DNA of 18,780 bases from an uncultured Sutterella sp. (GCA_900754475.1 CAAECY010000041.1:1-18780), one strand, 5' to 3'; positions 6,692-13,600 are shown, counted from the first letter of the stretch. Numbers and translations are program-made. The notes: generated by a model from the sequence alone, not told the origin.

Positions 6692-7057
6692 GGCGGCGAG
6701 GGGTGTCCGCAAAAAAATGTGTAAAGATTCGGCGGGCGGGACGACGCGCGCCCCGTCGGGAATTCGCACGCACCGAGCATAGCAAAAAACCGACCGAAAG
6801 CCGCTCCGACGGCGCTTTGCGGGCGCTTTTCAGGCGCCTCGGGCGGTCGGACGCGGCGCCGAGTCGGTTTCGATGTTCAGCCGTTTGTAAAGTGAACCGC
6901 TTGGTAGTTGATGCGAAGACAAGGACGGATACAAAAATTTGCGAGCGCTTTGCAAAACGGGGAGAATGAAGGTAAGGAAAAAGCCTTAGGAAGCCTTGGG
7001 AATCGAGGGTTCCTTCCGTGAGGGAAGAAACGGACGGTTCCGAGGAAGGGAGGTACT
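6692..7057. other. Leader region between permease and small membrane-protein gene
   Basis: No long gene. On the - strand an extended -10, TGCTATGCT (6776-6784), serves the permease. On the + strand, TTGATG (6908-6913), a 16-base spacer and TACAAA (6930-6935) make a fair promoter for the small gene at 7058. The 120-base leader from there to the ATG is rich in short A/G-rich inverted repeats around AAGG..CCTT and CTTCC..GGAAG. Confidence 0.4.
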
Positions 7058-7207
7058 ATGACAGGCCGCCATGAACGTCAACCCGGTGAACGCGGACGCG
7101 CGCTTCTCTTCATCCTCTTCCTGGTCGTGCTCGCCATTGTGTTGAAGGGCATGGGCTGGTGCATCGGAGGCGTGTGCGAGGTCGGTACCGACATGCTGCT
7201 TCCGTAA
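7058..7207 (+). CDS. Small single-pass membrane protein, 49 residues
   Basis: ATG at 7058 to TAA at 7205-7207, with a strong ribosome site (GGGAGG) 5 bases upstream. Residues 1-15 are polar and basic (Arg at 4, 7, 12 and 14). Residues 16-29, LLFILFLVVLAIVL, form one membrane helix. The tail holds C35 and C40 in CIGGVC, then acidic residues and MLLP. The positive-inside rule puts the N-terminus in the cytoplasm and the two Cys in the periplasm, where they could pair. A promoter candidate at 6908-6935 and the isolated, well-formed frame support it. It could be a small regulatory membrane peptide, a subunit of a larger complex, or a type I toxin. I do not recognise a family. Confidence 0.6.
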   Translation: MTGRHERQPGERGRALLFILFLVVLAIVLKGMGWCIGGVCEVGTDMLLP

Positions 7208-7263
7208 CAACCGAGGAAGCGAAACCCGCGCAACGCGAAGTTCCGGAGTGAAACAAAAAAAGC

Positions 7264-7292
7264 TGTACAAACAAAGAAAAACGAGCTACTAT
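7264..7292 (+). promoter_or_regulatory. Promoter-like sequence for candidate RNA
   Basis: TGTACA (7264-7269), a 17-base spacer and TACTAT (7287-7292), each 4/6 to the sigma-70 consensus in ideal spacing within an A-rich stretch. CTATCGGA (7289-7296) is repeated inverted as TCCGATAG (7324-7331), so the start site lies inside an 8-bp dyad that could act as operator or RNA stem. Confidence 0.4.
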
Positions 7293-7297
7293 CGGAA

Positions 7298-7450
7298 CTA
7301 AGGAAAGTTTCCGCACGAAGCCTTCCGATAGGAGGTCCAAGCGAGGTACCTGAGGATACCTAAAGCCCGGTGAAAGCGGGTCGCCGAACAATGTGATCTC
7401 ATCGCGCTTCGTGCACGAAAGGGCCGTGTCCCGTCAGGCGCGGCCCTTTT
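7298..7450 (+). ncRNA. Candidate ~150-nt small RNA, unassigned family
   Basis: The region runs from the promoter-like pair to a solid terminator and has no credible frame. Predicted stems are CTATCGGA/TCCGATAG (if transcription starts upstream), AGGTA 7344-7348 with TACCT 7357-7361, CCCG 7366-7369 with CGGG 7377-7380, and the terminator 7418-7449. Several GGA triplets occur (near 7294, 7301, 7331 and 7354), as in RNAs that bind CsrA/RsmA, but stem placement is only partly right. Alternatively it is the 3' UTR of the small membrane-protein gene. It does not match RNase P, SRP RNA, tmRNA or a riboswitch class I know. Confidence 0.4.
7418..7450 (+). terminator. Intrinsic terminator of the small-gene/RNA unit
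   Basis: AAAGGGCCGTG (7418-7428) pairs with CGCGGCCCTTT (7439-7449), 11 pairs with one T-G. The right arm ends in TTTT. Confidence 0.8.
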
Positions 7451-7519
7451 GCTATGCGTATTTTGCTATGCGCGCTTTCGTTGCTTTCGGCGGCCGCGAG
7501 CCCGGTTCCTTGCGGCAAG

Positions 7520-7551
7520 AAAAAACGGGATGCCCGAGTGCGAGCATCCCG
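7520..7551 (-). terminator. Intrinsic terminator of the flavoprotein gene
   Basis: CGGGATGC (7526-7533) and GCATCCCG (7544-7551), an 8-bp perfect stem with a 10-base loop. On the - strand six T residues follow (A-run 7520-7525). Confidence 0.8.
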
Positions 7552-7576
7552 TTGGCGTTTCAGAGGCGTCTCAAGC

Positions 7577-9382
7577 TTACTTTTCGTTCGCGGCGTTTTC
7601 CCCCGCGATGCGGCCCGACGTGTAGGCGACGGCCAAGCCCGTTCCCGACGTATAGACGCGGTTGTAGAAGGGGCGATTCGCCATTTCGCCGCCCGCGTAA
7701 AGGCCCTTGATCACGGAGCCGTCGGGGCGCAGCACCTGGAAGCGCTCGTTCGTGACGACGCCCCCGATCGTGCCGCCCGTGCCGGGAAGGACGCGCACCG
7801 CGAAGAAGGGCCCGGTCGTGAAGGGCTTCATGTAGGCGGGGTCCTTGCCGAAGACCGAGTCGCGACCCTTTTCGCAGTCGGCGTTGTAGGTGTCCATGGT
7901 CTTCTGAAGCGCGGACGGGTTGGTGAGCGCCATGCGACGCCCGAGTTCGGCCCAGGTTTCCCCGTGCACGACCACGTCGTAGGTGAGGTAGCGCTTGAGG
8001 ATTTCGGTCTTCTTCGGGTCGCTCCCGTCGACGATCGCCCAGACCTGACCCTGCATCGCGGCGGGATCCGTCAGGTAGGGGCGGCTTTCGTCGACGAAGC
8101 GTTCGCCTCGTTCGTTCACGAAGACGCGGTCCTTGTACTTGTCCTTCGACGTGTAGGTGGAAGCAAGGATCGGGTACTTGGGAACGAGATAGAGCCCGAT
8201 CATCCAGCTGTCCTTCGCTTCCGCGGCGCCCGCGTCGAGCGCCATCCGAAGGCCGTCGCCGGTCGAACCCTTGGCGCTCGCGGTCCAATCCGTGAAGGTC
8301 ACCCACTGCGGAGCGCGTTCGACGAGCATTTCGACGTTGCGCGCAAAGCCCCCCGTCGCGAGCACGACGGCTTTCGCTTTGAATTCATAGCGGTTCTTCC
8401 CGTCGTGGGCGCGCACGCCCGTCACGTCGCCCGCCGCGTTCGTCATGAGTTCGTAGGCGGCGGTGTTGGTGCGCACCGGAACGCCTCGGGCGTCCGTGTA
8501 CTTTTTGAGGGCGGAAATGACGTAAGCGCCCCCGCCCGCCGTCGATCCGCGACCGCTCGCGGGAACGGGCGAAGCCGCGGGCGCGTGAGCGCGCTCGGGG
8601 CCCCCGAACCCGAAGGGACGGGGCTTCGCAAATTGCAACCCCACCGTTTCTTCGAGCCAGTCGACGGTGGCGGCGGACTCGGCGGCGAGCGCCTTCACGC
8701 GCTCGACCTCGGGGTAGCCCTCTTCGCCTCCGGGGACGGACGACTTCTGGTCGTCAAGCCACAGTTTCGCAAACGCTTCCGGGCTGTCTTCAATGCCCGC
8801 ACGGGCCTGAGCCTTCGAACCCGCCGCCGCAATGGCGCCGCCCGAAAGGGCGGAAGAGCCGCCGATCAAGCCCATCTTTTCGAGCACCACCACCTTGGCG
8901 CCGAGCTCGGCCGCACGGGCCGCGGCCGCCATGCCGGTGCCGCCCGCGCCCACGACGACCACGTCGGTTTCAACGGTCGAAAGGGGGAGCGTGTTGGGGT
9001 CGATCGGGGTCGTATCTTTCGTGAAGTCGGCCGTGTCGCCTCCGGCCTTCTCCACCGCCTCGCCGACCGCGCGCAAGAGGGCCGTGGTGGAGCGCGTGGC
9101 GCCCGACACCGTGTCGACCGAGAGCGTCTGGTCGGCGACGATCTTCGCCGCCACGTCCTTCATGGGCTGAAGCGCGATGTAGTCCGTTTCGTAGTTGTCG
9201 CCCACGACCACGTTCTCGATCGAGTGCTTCCCGAGCGTGGTCGTGACGGTCAGGGGGCCGTTGTTGCCTCGGGTGACGATTTCGTAGGTGCCGGGCTTCA
9301 TCTCGGCCGCAGCGGCCGGAAGAGCGAAGGACGCAACGGTCGCAACGGCCGCGAGGGCGGCCGCAAGAAGGGTTTTGCGCAT
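7577..9382 (-). CDS. Exported FMN/FAD reductase of the fumarate-reductase-like superfamily
   Basis: A 601-residue secreted flavoprotein. Residues 1-26 form a Sec signal peptide (ALPAAAA cleavage region). Residues 30-113 are an FMN-binding domain with D90-T-V-S-G-A-T96, the ApbE-type site where FMN is attached to Thr96. FAD domain: VVVVGAGGTG (141-150), E168 and GGSSALSGG follow. The C-terminal GLYAGGEMANRPF block and GRIAGENA are normal. There is no CXXCH, so electrons must come from a separate cytochrome or membrane quinol dehydrogenase. The place where fumarate reductases have HHTMGG reads GTGGTIGG, and the usual ANRLGGNAL and TRD-type Arg sites are also replaced, so another acceptor than fumarate is likely. 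AAGGAG precedes the ATG. No redox partner lies in the window. Confidence 0.92.
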   Translation of the reverse strand: MRKTLLAAALAAVATVASFALPAAAAEMKPGTYEIVTRGNNGPLTVTTTLGKHSIENVVVGDNYETDYIALQPMKDVAAKIVADQTLSVDTVSGATRSTTALLRAVGEAVEKAGGDTADFTKDTTPIDPNTLPLSTVETDVVVVGAGGTGMAAAARAAELGAKVVVLEKMGLIGGSSALSGGAIAAAGSKAQARAGIEDSPEAFAKLWLDDQKSSVPGGEEGYPEVERVKALAAESAATVDWLEETVGLQFAKPRPFGFGGPERAHAPAASPVPASGRGSTAGGGAYVISALKKYTDARGVPVRTNTAAYELMTNAAGDVTGVRAHDGKNRYEFKAKAVVLATGGFARNVEMLVERAPQWVTFTDWTASAKGSTGDGLRMALDAGAAEAKDSWMIGLYLVPKYPILASTYTSKDKYKDRVFVNERGERFVDESRPYLTDPAAMQGQVWAIVDGSDPKKTEILKRYLTYDVVVHGETWAELGRRMALTNPSALQKTMDTYNADCEKGRDSVFGKDPAYMKPFTTGPFFAVRVLPGTGGTIGGVVTNERFQVLRPDGSVIKGLYAGGEMANRPFYNRVYTSGTGLAVAYTSGRIAGENAANEK

Positions 9383-9640
9383 GCGGTGTGTCTCCTTGGG
9401 GTCGGCGCTCGCCGAAGAATCGGCCTTCGGTCGGGGTGCTTCGAGGTGTTCCGCGAGGCGTCGGGTGCAGGAACACGCACGACGAGGAAAGACTGCTCAA
9501 AGCACGCGGCGCCGTTTCGCGAGCGCGCTGTGGTTTCCCGCGGACTATGCCGAAGGCGCCTTAAAAAGCGCTGAAAAACGGAGCCCAAAGGGCGGACCGA
9601 AATCTCGTCCGAACGCTCGGGAAATCGGGCGAAGCGCCGC
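9383..9640. other. Upstream half of the flavoprotein/peptidase intergenic region
   Basis: Divergent control region of 467 bases in total. This half holds the ribosome site AAGGAG of the flavoprotein but no clear promoter hexamers or gene. The right half is described in separate entries. Confidence 0.35.
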
Positions 9641-9672
9641 TCGGAAAGGATCGCGAAAGGCTCCCGAAAGGT
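9641..9672. repeat. Three-copy 10/11-bp repeat resembling the 61-115 array
   Basis: Units TCGGAAAGGA, TCGCGAAAGGC and TCCCGAAAGGT run head to tail. The core CGAAAGG is close to the CGAAGG core of the array at 61-115. It lies about 50 bases before a -10-like TATGAT. Confidence 0.45.
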
Positions 9673-9706
9673 CCTCGGTCGACTCTCGTGGAAATTCCTT
9701 AGGACG

Positions 9707-9829
9707 ATGGAATTAGGAAAAGGTATGATTTTCTAACTCGCCGGCGGGCCTCATTCCCGTCGGTCGGCTTTTTGGCGTCGAAGGGCGGCTCGATGCGAGC
9801 AGCTTATCCCTTCGCCCTTCGCAAACTTA
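9707..9829 (+). promoter_or_regulatory. Structured leader of the M20 peptidase gene
   Basis: TATGAT (9724-9729) is a 5/6 -10 element, with no good -35. A hairpin of 9 pairs, two of them wobble (9740-9748 with 9756-9764), is followed within four bases by TTTTT (9769-9773). A second stem, CGAAGGGCG (9779-9787) with CGCCCTTCG (9813-9821), encloses GCTCG-ATG-CGAGC (9788-9800). A 9-codon frame, MELGKGMIF, spans 9707-9736 and would be transcribed only if a start lies further upstream. The set looks like an attenuation or riboswitch-type leader, but no known class is recognised. Confidence 0.4.
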
Positions 9830-9849
9830 CATTGAGGAGCAAACAGATC

Positions 9850-11106
9850 ATGAAGGATCGCGTCCCCGAGATTGAAGAAGCGATGCTTGAGCGCGTGCGC
9901 GGCCTTGCGGCCCGCGACGACGTTGCCCGTGCGATGTCGATCTGCAAGGAGCAGGTCGCCGAAGCCATGGCCGAGCAGGTGAAGATTGCCGAAATCGAGT
10001 CGCCCACCTTTGCCGAAAAGGTGCGCGGCGAAGCGGTGATGGAACTCATGCGTGCTTACGGCCTCACGGACGTCGTGATGGATCCCTCGGGGAACGTCGT
10101 CGGTCGTCGTCCGGGGACGGGCTCGGGCCCGACGCTCGCGATCGCCGCTCACCTCGACACGGTCTTCCCCGCGGGCACCGACCTCACGGTCCGCCGCGAA
10201 GGGAACCTCTACTACGGCCCGGGGATCGGCGACAACGCGTCGGGCATCCGCTCGATGCTCCAGGTCCTGCGCGCCCTTGAAGGCGCGGGCATCCGCACCG
10301 AAGGCGACATCCTCTTCGTCGGCACGGTCGGCGAAGAAGGGAACGGCGACATCCGCGGCGCGAAGGCGCTCTTCGACGGTTCGCGCAAGATCGACGGCTT
10401 CATGGCGCTCGACATGGCGGACGTCAATACGCTCCAGAACGGCGCGACCGGGGCGCATCGCTGGCGTCTCTCGATCGAGGGCGAGGGCGGTCACTCCTAC
10501 CTCGACTACGGTCACGTGCCTTCCGCCATTCACGCGATGTGCCGCGCGGGCGCGCTCATTGCCGACCTCGATCTTCCCGAAACCCCCAAGACCACGTACA
10601 CGATCGGTACGATCAAGGGCGGCACCACGGTGAACACGATCGCCGCGAAGTGCTCGGTCGACGTCGACCTGCGCAGCGTCGACGTGGCGGAACTCGCGAA
10701 GCTTGAAGAAACGGTGCTTGCCGCCTTCGAAAAGGCGGTCGAACTCGAAAACGCCCACTGGCCCAAGGCGGACGCCGCGCACCAGCTGAAGCTCGTGAAG
10801 ACCCAGATCGGGAATCGCCCCGCGGGGCTTCGTCCCGACAACTGCCCGGCCGTCCAGGCGGCGCTTGCCGCCATGGCGACGATGGGTATCGAAGTCAAGC
10901 AGTGCCGTCCGTCGTCGACCGACGCCAACATGCCGATGTCGATCAACATCCCGGCCGTTTGCATCGGTACGGGCGGCGTCACGAACCTCGAACACAGCTT
11001 GAAGGAATTCTTCGACTCGACCGACATGGAAAAGGGTCCGCAGCTCGCCACCCTCATCGCGCTCGCCCTCGTGGGCATCCGCGACGAAGTGAAGGCCGCG
11101 CTCTGA
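9850..11106 (+). CDS. M20-family metallopeptidase (peptidase T-like)
   Basis: A 418-residue cytoplasmic zinc-type aminopeptidase of the M20 family, close to the peptidase T/tripeptidase branch, expected to cut small peptides. Metal and catalytic residues: H101 and D103 (AHLDTVFP), D128 (GIGDNASG), E162/E163 (GEEGNGD), an Asp near 188 and H382 (NLEHSLKEF). The dimerisation insert begins near 205, with GEGGHSYLDYGHVPSA at the expected point. The start is the ATG at 9850 behind GAGGAG. Two frame-extending codons upstream (TTG 9772, ATG 9793) fall inside the leader hairpins and are unlikely. A terminator follows the stop. With the DcuC-like carrier and the C69 dipeptidase further right it suggests peptide-derived acids as a carbon or electron source. 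Confidence 0.93.
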   Translation: MKDRVPEIEEAMLERVRGLAARDDVARAMSICKEQVAEAMAEQVKIAEIESPTFAEKVRGEAVMELMRAYGLTDVVMDPSGNVVGRRPGTGSGPTLAIAAHLDTVFPAGTDLTVRREGNLYYGPGIGDNASGIRSMLQVLRALEGAGIRTEGDILFVGTVGEEGNGDIRGAKALFDGSRKIDGFMALDMADVNTLQNGATGAHRWRLSIEGEGGHSYLDYGHVPSAIHAMCRAGALIADLDLPETPKTTYTIGTIKGGTTVNTIAAKCSVDVDLRSVDVAELAKLEETVLAAFEKAVELENAHWPKADAAHQLKLVKTQIGNRPAGLRPDNCPAVQAALAAMATMGIEVKQCRPSSTDANMPMSINIPAVCIGTGGVTNLEHSLKEFFDSTDMEKGPQLATLIALALVGIRDEVKAAL

Positions 11107-11162
11107 TCCGCGTTTGAGGAACTTCAGGCGCTTCGGGCGTCCTGAGGACACCTCCTCACGAG

Positions 11163-11196
11163 GTCCCCGTCTTTTTCGGAAGGCGGGGACTTTTTT
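11163..11196 (+). terminator. Intrinsic terminator of the M20 gene
   Basis: GTCCCCG (11163-11169) pairs with CGGGGAC (11184-11190), followed directly by TTTTTT (11191-11196). Confidence 0.8.
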
Positions 11197-11284
11197 CGGT
11201 TCGGCCGCGGACCGGAGGGCATCTCGAAAGCGGAACGCTACGCTCCTTGCTTTTCCCGACCGCCGCGTTCGATTTCGCCCGAAT

Positions 11285-11313
11285 TTGCGCGCTCCGGCCC
11301 GGTCCTCTACAAT
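11285..11313 (+). promoter_or_regulatory. Promoter of the unknown gene at 11419
   Basis: TTGCGC (11285-11290), a 17-base spacer and TACAAT (11308-11313, 5/6). The start would be near 11320, giving a ~100-base leader. The rest of the 11107-11418 gap, apart from the terminator, shows nothing else. Confidence 0.5.
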
Positions 11314-11418
11314 TCGCGGCCGACGCGTGCGTTTTTCGCCGCACCGCGCGCCCCCTCGCCGAGACGGGCGTTGCGATCCCGAGACACCCGCGAAGCGGTC
11401 AATCCCATCTCACAGATC

Positions 11419-12000
11419 ATGTCCACTTACGCCAGCATCATTGCCAACGATTTCGAAGAACGCGTCGAGGATATTCGTCCGCTCGTCGAAGCCATTCTCC
11501 TCGACTCCTACGAAATGCGCGTGCCCGTCGACGAAACGGGTGCCGTGACGAGCGCGGCCTTCGACGACGTGGTCGACGCGATGAGCGCGGGCGCCGTCTG
11601 CGCGATGTATCTCGACTATCTGCTCGATCGGTACCAGCAGGGCTGGCTCTCCCGCGACGAAGCGCAGTGCTTCCAGGAGGCGCTCTCGGTCGTGCAGGAA
11701 GGCTTCGCGCGCGAGAGCGAACTCGTGAACCTCTTCTGCGTGCCGCTCCTTTTGAAAATGATGTCGGGCATGGCTCGGATGCCCGTTGCGAACGACCGGG
11801 GCGGCCGCTACGCCTTCTACCACGTCTTCGGCGAACTCCGTCAACTCGTGCGCACGATCGTCGAATCGCAGTCGCGCCTTCCGATCGGTCGCAAGCCGAC
11901 CGAGCTCGAACTCGAGGTCGCCCTTTCGGCCGTGGGGCTTGCCTACCGCTCGATCGCCCGCACGCTCGACACGAAGCTCGGCCTTTCGACGCACGACTGA
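11419..12000 (+). CDS. Unknown helical protein, 193 residues
   Basis: The start is the ATG at 11419. An in-frame TTG at 11371 has no better ribosome site, and neither start has a clear Shine-Dalgarno. The protein is helical throughout, acidic in the first third, with no signal peptide and no firm membrane helix. Features are EAILLDSYEMRVPVDET (a short strand-like turn), MSAGAVCAMYLDYLLDRY, LVNLFCVPLLLKMMSGMARM (amphipathic or buried helix) and a conserved-looking YAFYHVFGELRQLV. It has a clear promoter and a terminator, so it is a monocistronic gene. Size and helix content recall the three paralogs at 1420-2934, but I found no convincing alignment. Function unknown. Confidence 0.75.
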   Translation: MSTYASIIANDFEERVEDIRPLVEAILLDSYEMRVPVDETGAVTSAAFDDVVDAMSAGAVCAMYLDYLLDRYQQGWLSRDEAQCFQEALSVVQEGFARESELVNLFCVPLLLKMMSGMARMPVANDRGGRYAFYHVFGELRQLVRTIVESQSRLPIGRKPTELELEVALSAVGLAYRSIARTLDTKLGLSTHD

Positions 12001-12055
12001 GCGTAGGTCGCTCTTCGATCCGAACGAACTCGGCGGCTGCGTTGCCGCGACCCTC

Positions 12056-12103
12056 GCCTCCGACACTCTCGGGGGCGTTCTTTTTTCTGCTGCGGCGCCC
12101 CCG
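12056..12103 (+). terminator. Terminator with a competing downstream stem
   Basis: GCCTCCG (12056-12062) pairs with CGGGGGC (12070-12076), 7 pairs with one T-G, then TTCTTTTTT (12078-12086): a normal terminator. The same CGGGGGCG also pairs perfectly with CGCCCCCG (12096-12103), an 8-bp stem that would swallow the T-run in its loop and prevent termination. This may be accidental or an attenuator. Confidence 0.55.
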
Positions 12104-12115
12104 AGGTTACGCGGT

Positions 12116-12162
12116 CCCTAGGGTTTTTCCATGGGGTCTTTGGCCTAGGCTCGGCCTAGAAT
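12116..12162. promoter_or_regulatory. CTAG-rich cluster and -10 element upstream of the dcuC-like gene
   Basis: CCCTAGGG (12116-12123), CCTAGG (12144-12149) and GGCCTAG (12153-12159) put three CTAG sites in 45 bases, with GGCCTAG repeated directly at 12142 and 12153. The last runs into TAGAAT (12157-12162, 5/6 to TATAAT). No -35 is seen at proper spacing, so an activator-dependent promoter is possible. Confidence 0.35.
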
Positions 12163-12255
12163 CGATGAATCGCGCGCTTCGCGATCGGGCTCCCGGGCCC
12201 GCGAGCGTGCGCGTCGATGCTTCCTCCGCAAGACCCCCATTCCAGGAGAAATCCC

Positions 12256-13536
12256 ATGACTTTCGCCATGTGGGGCGCCCTCATCGTCGTGATCGGGACG
12301 GTGTGGGCGCTCATCAAGCGTTACGAGACCCGGTTGGTGCTGCTCACCTCGGGCCTTTTGATGACGCTCATTTCGCTCGATCCCTACGCCGCCTTTCAGC
12401 AGTTCGACAAGTCGATGACGAACGGCTCGCTCATCATCGTGATCTGCTCCTCGATGGGTTTTGCGGCGGTCATGACGTTGACGAAGTGCGACTTGCACCT
12501 CGTGAGCCTCCTGACGAAACCGCTCAACAAATTGGGCATTCTGCTTCTTCCCTGCACCATGGTCGTGACGGGCGTCTGCTCGATTGCGATCAGCTCGCTT
12601 GCGGGCCTGTGCGCCGCGATCGGGCCGACGATGGTGGCCCTCATGATCCGCGCGGGCTTTCGTCCGGCCGTGGCTGCGGCGACCGTTGTGGCCTCGACCC
12701 TTCCGAGCTTCATTTCGCCGGGGTCCTCGCACAACGGCTTCGTCGCGAAGCTCGCGGACATTCCCGTGATGGAATTCATCACGTACACGGCGCCGCGCAC
12801 CGCGATCATCTCAGTCGTGTGCATCGTGTTGATGGTGCTCGTTTGCTTCCTCTACGGCGACTTCAAAAAAGAGGGCTTTCACGAAAACAACGAAGGCGCC
12901 CTCGTGAAGCAGGCGGAAGCGTCCGAGCTTCCCGAAAACCCGAAGGTGCTCTGGGCGCTTGCTCCGCTCCTTCCGGTGGTGATCCTTTTCGTCGTGTCGC
13001 TCACCTGGCCCGAACTCAAGATGAGCGTGGCGACCGCGATGCTGATCGGCATGCTCTATACGCTCGCCGTCACCCGCTCCGACCCCGCGGACGTCATGAA
13101 GAAGTTCTTCGACGGCATGGGCCGCGGCTACGGCAACATTCTCGGTCTCATCATCGCGGCGGGCGTCTTCGCGGCGGGTCTTCGCACCTGCGGCGTGATC
13201 GACCTCTTCGTCGAATACCTCAAAGGCTCGTCCGAAATCGCCAAGATCGGCGCCGCCGTGGGCCCGCTCGTTCTCGGGATCATGACGGGCTCGGGCGACG
13301 CGGCCGCGTTTGCCTTCAACGAAGCCGTGACGGTGCACGCGCCCGAATTCGGGCTCACCATCCCCGACCTCGGCTACCTCGCCATCGTCTCCGCTACGCT
13401 CGGTCGCGTCACTTCGCCGATCGCCGCGGGCATGATCGTGATCGCCGGCATCGCGAATGTCTCGCCCCTCGACGTCGTGAAGCGCACCGCGATCGCCAAC
13501 ATCGGTACGCTCATCGTGCTCTACATGATCAGTTGA
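12256..13536 (+). CDS. DcuC-family C4-dicarboxylate carrier
   Basis: A 426-residue inner-membrane protein with about 12 hydrophobic helices. It fits the anaerobic C4-dicarboxylate carrier family DcuC: the repeated re-entrant-type stretches TLPSFISPGSSHNGFVAKLAD in the first half and GIMTGSGDAAAFAFNEAV in the second, and a central cytoplasmic loop (about residues 200-235). It likely exchanges or exports succinate, fumarate, malate or a related acid; related carriers of this group move citrate or short peptides, so the substrate is not certain. The start is the ATG at 12256, 6 bases after AGGAG. The leader is GC-rich with several short inverted repeats. A strong terminator follows at 13560. The neighbouring peptidases could supply the amino acids fermented to such acids (inference). 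Confidence 0.88.
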   Translation: MTFAMWGALIVVIGTVWALIKRYETRLVLLTSGLLMTLISLDPYAAFQQFDKSMTNGSLIIVICSSMGFAAVMTLTKCDLHLVSLLTKPLNKLGILLLPCTMVVTGVCSIAISSLAGLCAAIGPTMVALMIRAGFRPAVAAATVVASTLPSFISPGSSHNGFVAKLADIPVMEFITYTAPRTAIISVVCIVLMVLVCFLYGDFKKEGFHENNEGALVKQAEASELPENPKVLWALAPLLPVVILFVVSLTWPELKMSVATAMLIGMLYTLAVTRSDPADVMKKFFDGMGRGYGNILGLIIAAGVFAAGLRTCGVIDLFVEYLKGSSEIAKIGAAVGPLVLGIMTGSGDAAAFAFNEAVTVHAPEFGLTIPDLGYLAIVSATLGRVTSPIAAGMIVIAGIANVSPLDVVKRTAIANIGTLIVLYMIS

Positions 13537-13559
13537 GCTACGCTCGACCCCTGTAAGGC

Positions 13560-13593
13560 AAAGCCCGGGCACGGTTCGGTGCTCGGGCTTTTT
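13560..13593 (+). terminator. Intrinsic terminator of the dcuC-like gene
   Basis: AAAGCCCGGGCAC (13560-13572), 6-base loop, GTGCTCGGGCTTT (13579-13591), 13 pairs with one wobble, with the T-run to 13593. Confidence 0.85.
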
Positions 13594-13600
13594 CAATGGG

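Noticed and set aside
5012..6724. Long open + strand frame (570 codons) opposite the chalcone-isomerase-like and EamA genes
   Set aside because: It lies antisense to two genes with clear family motifs, is dominated by Arg/Glu/Asp strings typical of reversed G+C-rich codons, and has no domain signature.
7300..7312. AGGAAAGT resembling the conserved start of the RNase P RNA P4 helix
   Set aside because: The following bases do not match, no matching 3' partner was found, and the candidate transcript is under half the needed length.
7454..9574. Open + strand frame of 706 codons opposite the flavoprotein
   Set aside because: The - strand gene has a signal peptide, FMN and FAD motifs. The + frame is Arg/Gly/His-rich and unmatched.
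11247..13556. Open + frame of 769 codons across the unknown gene and the carrier
   Set aside because: It crosses a terminator and intergenic region and overlaps two better-supported genes in another frame; its composition is Arg-rich.
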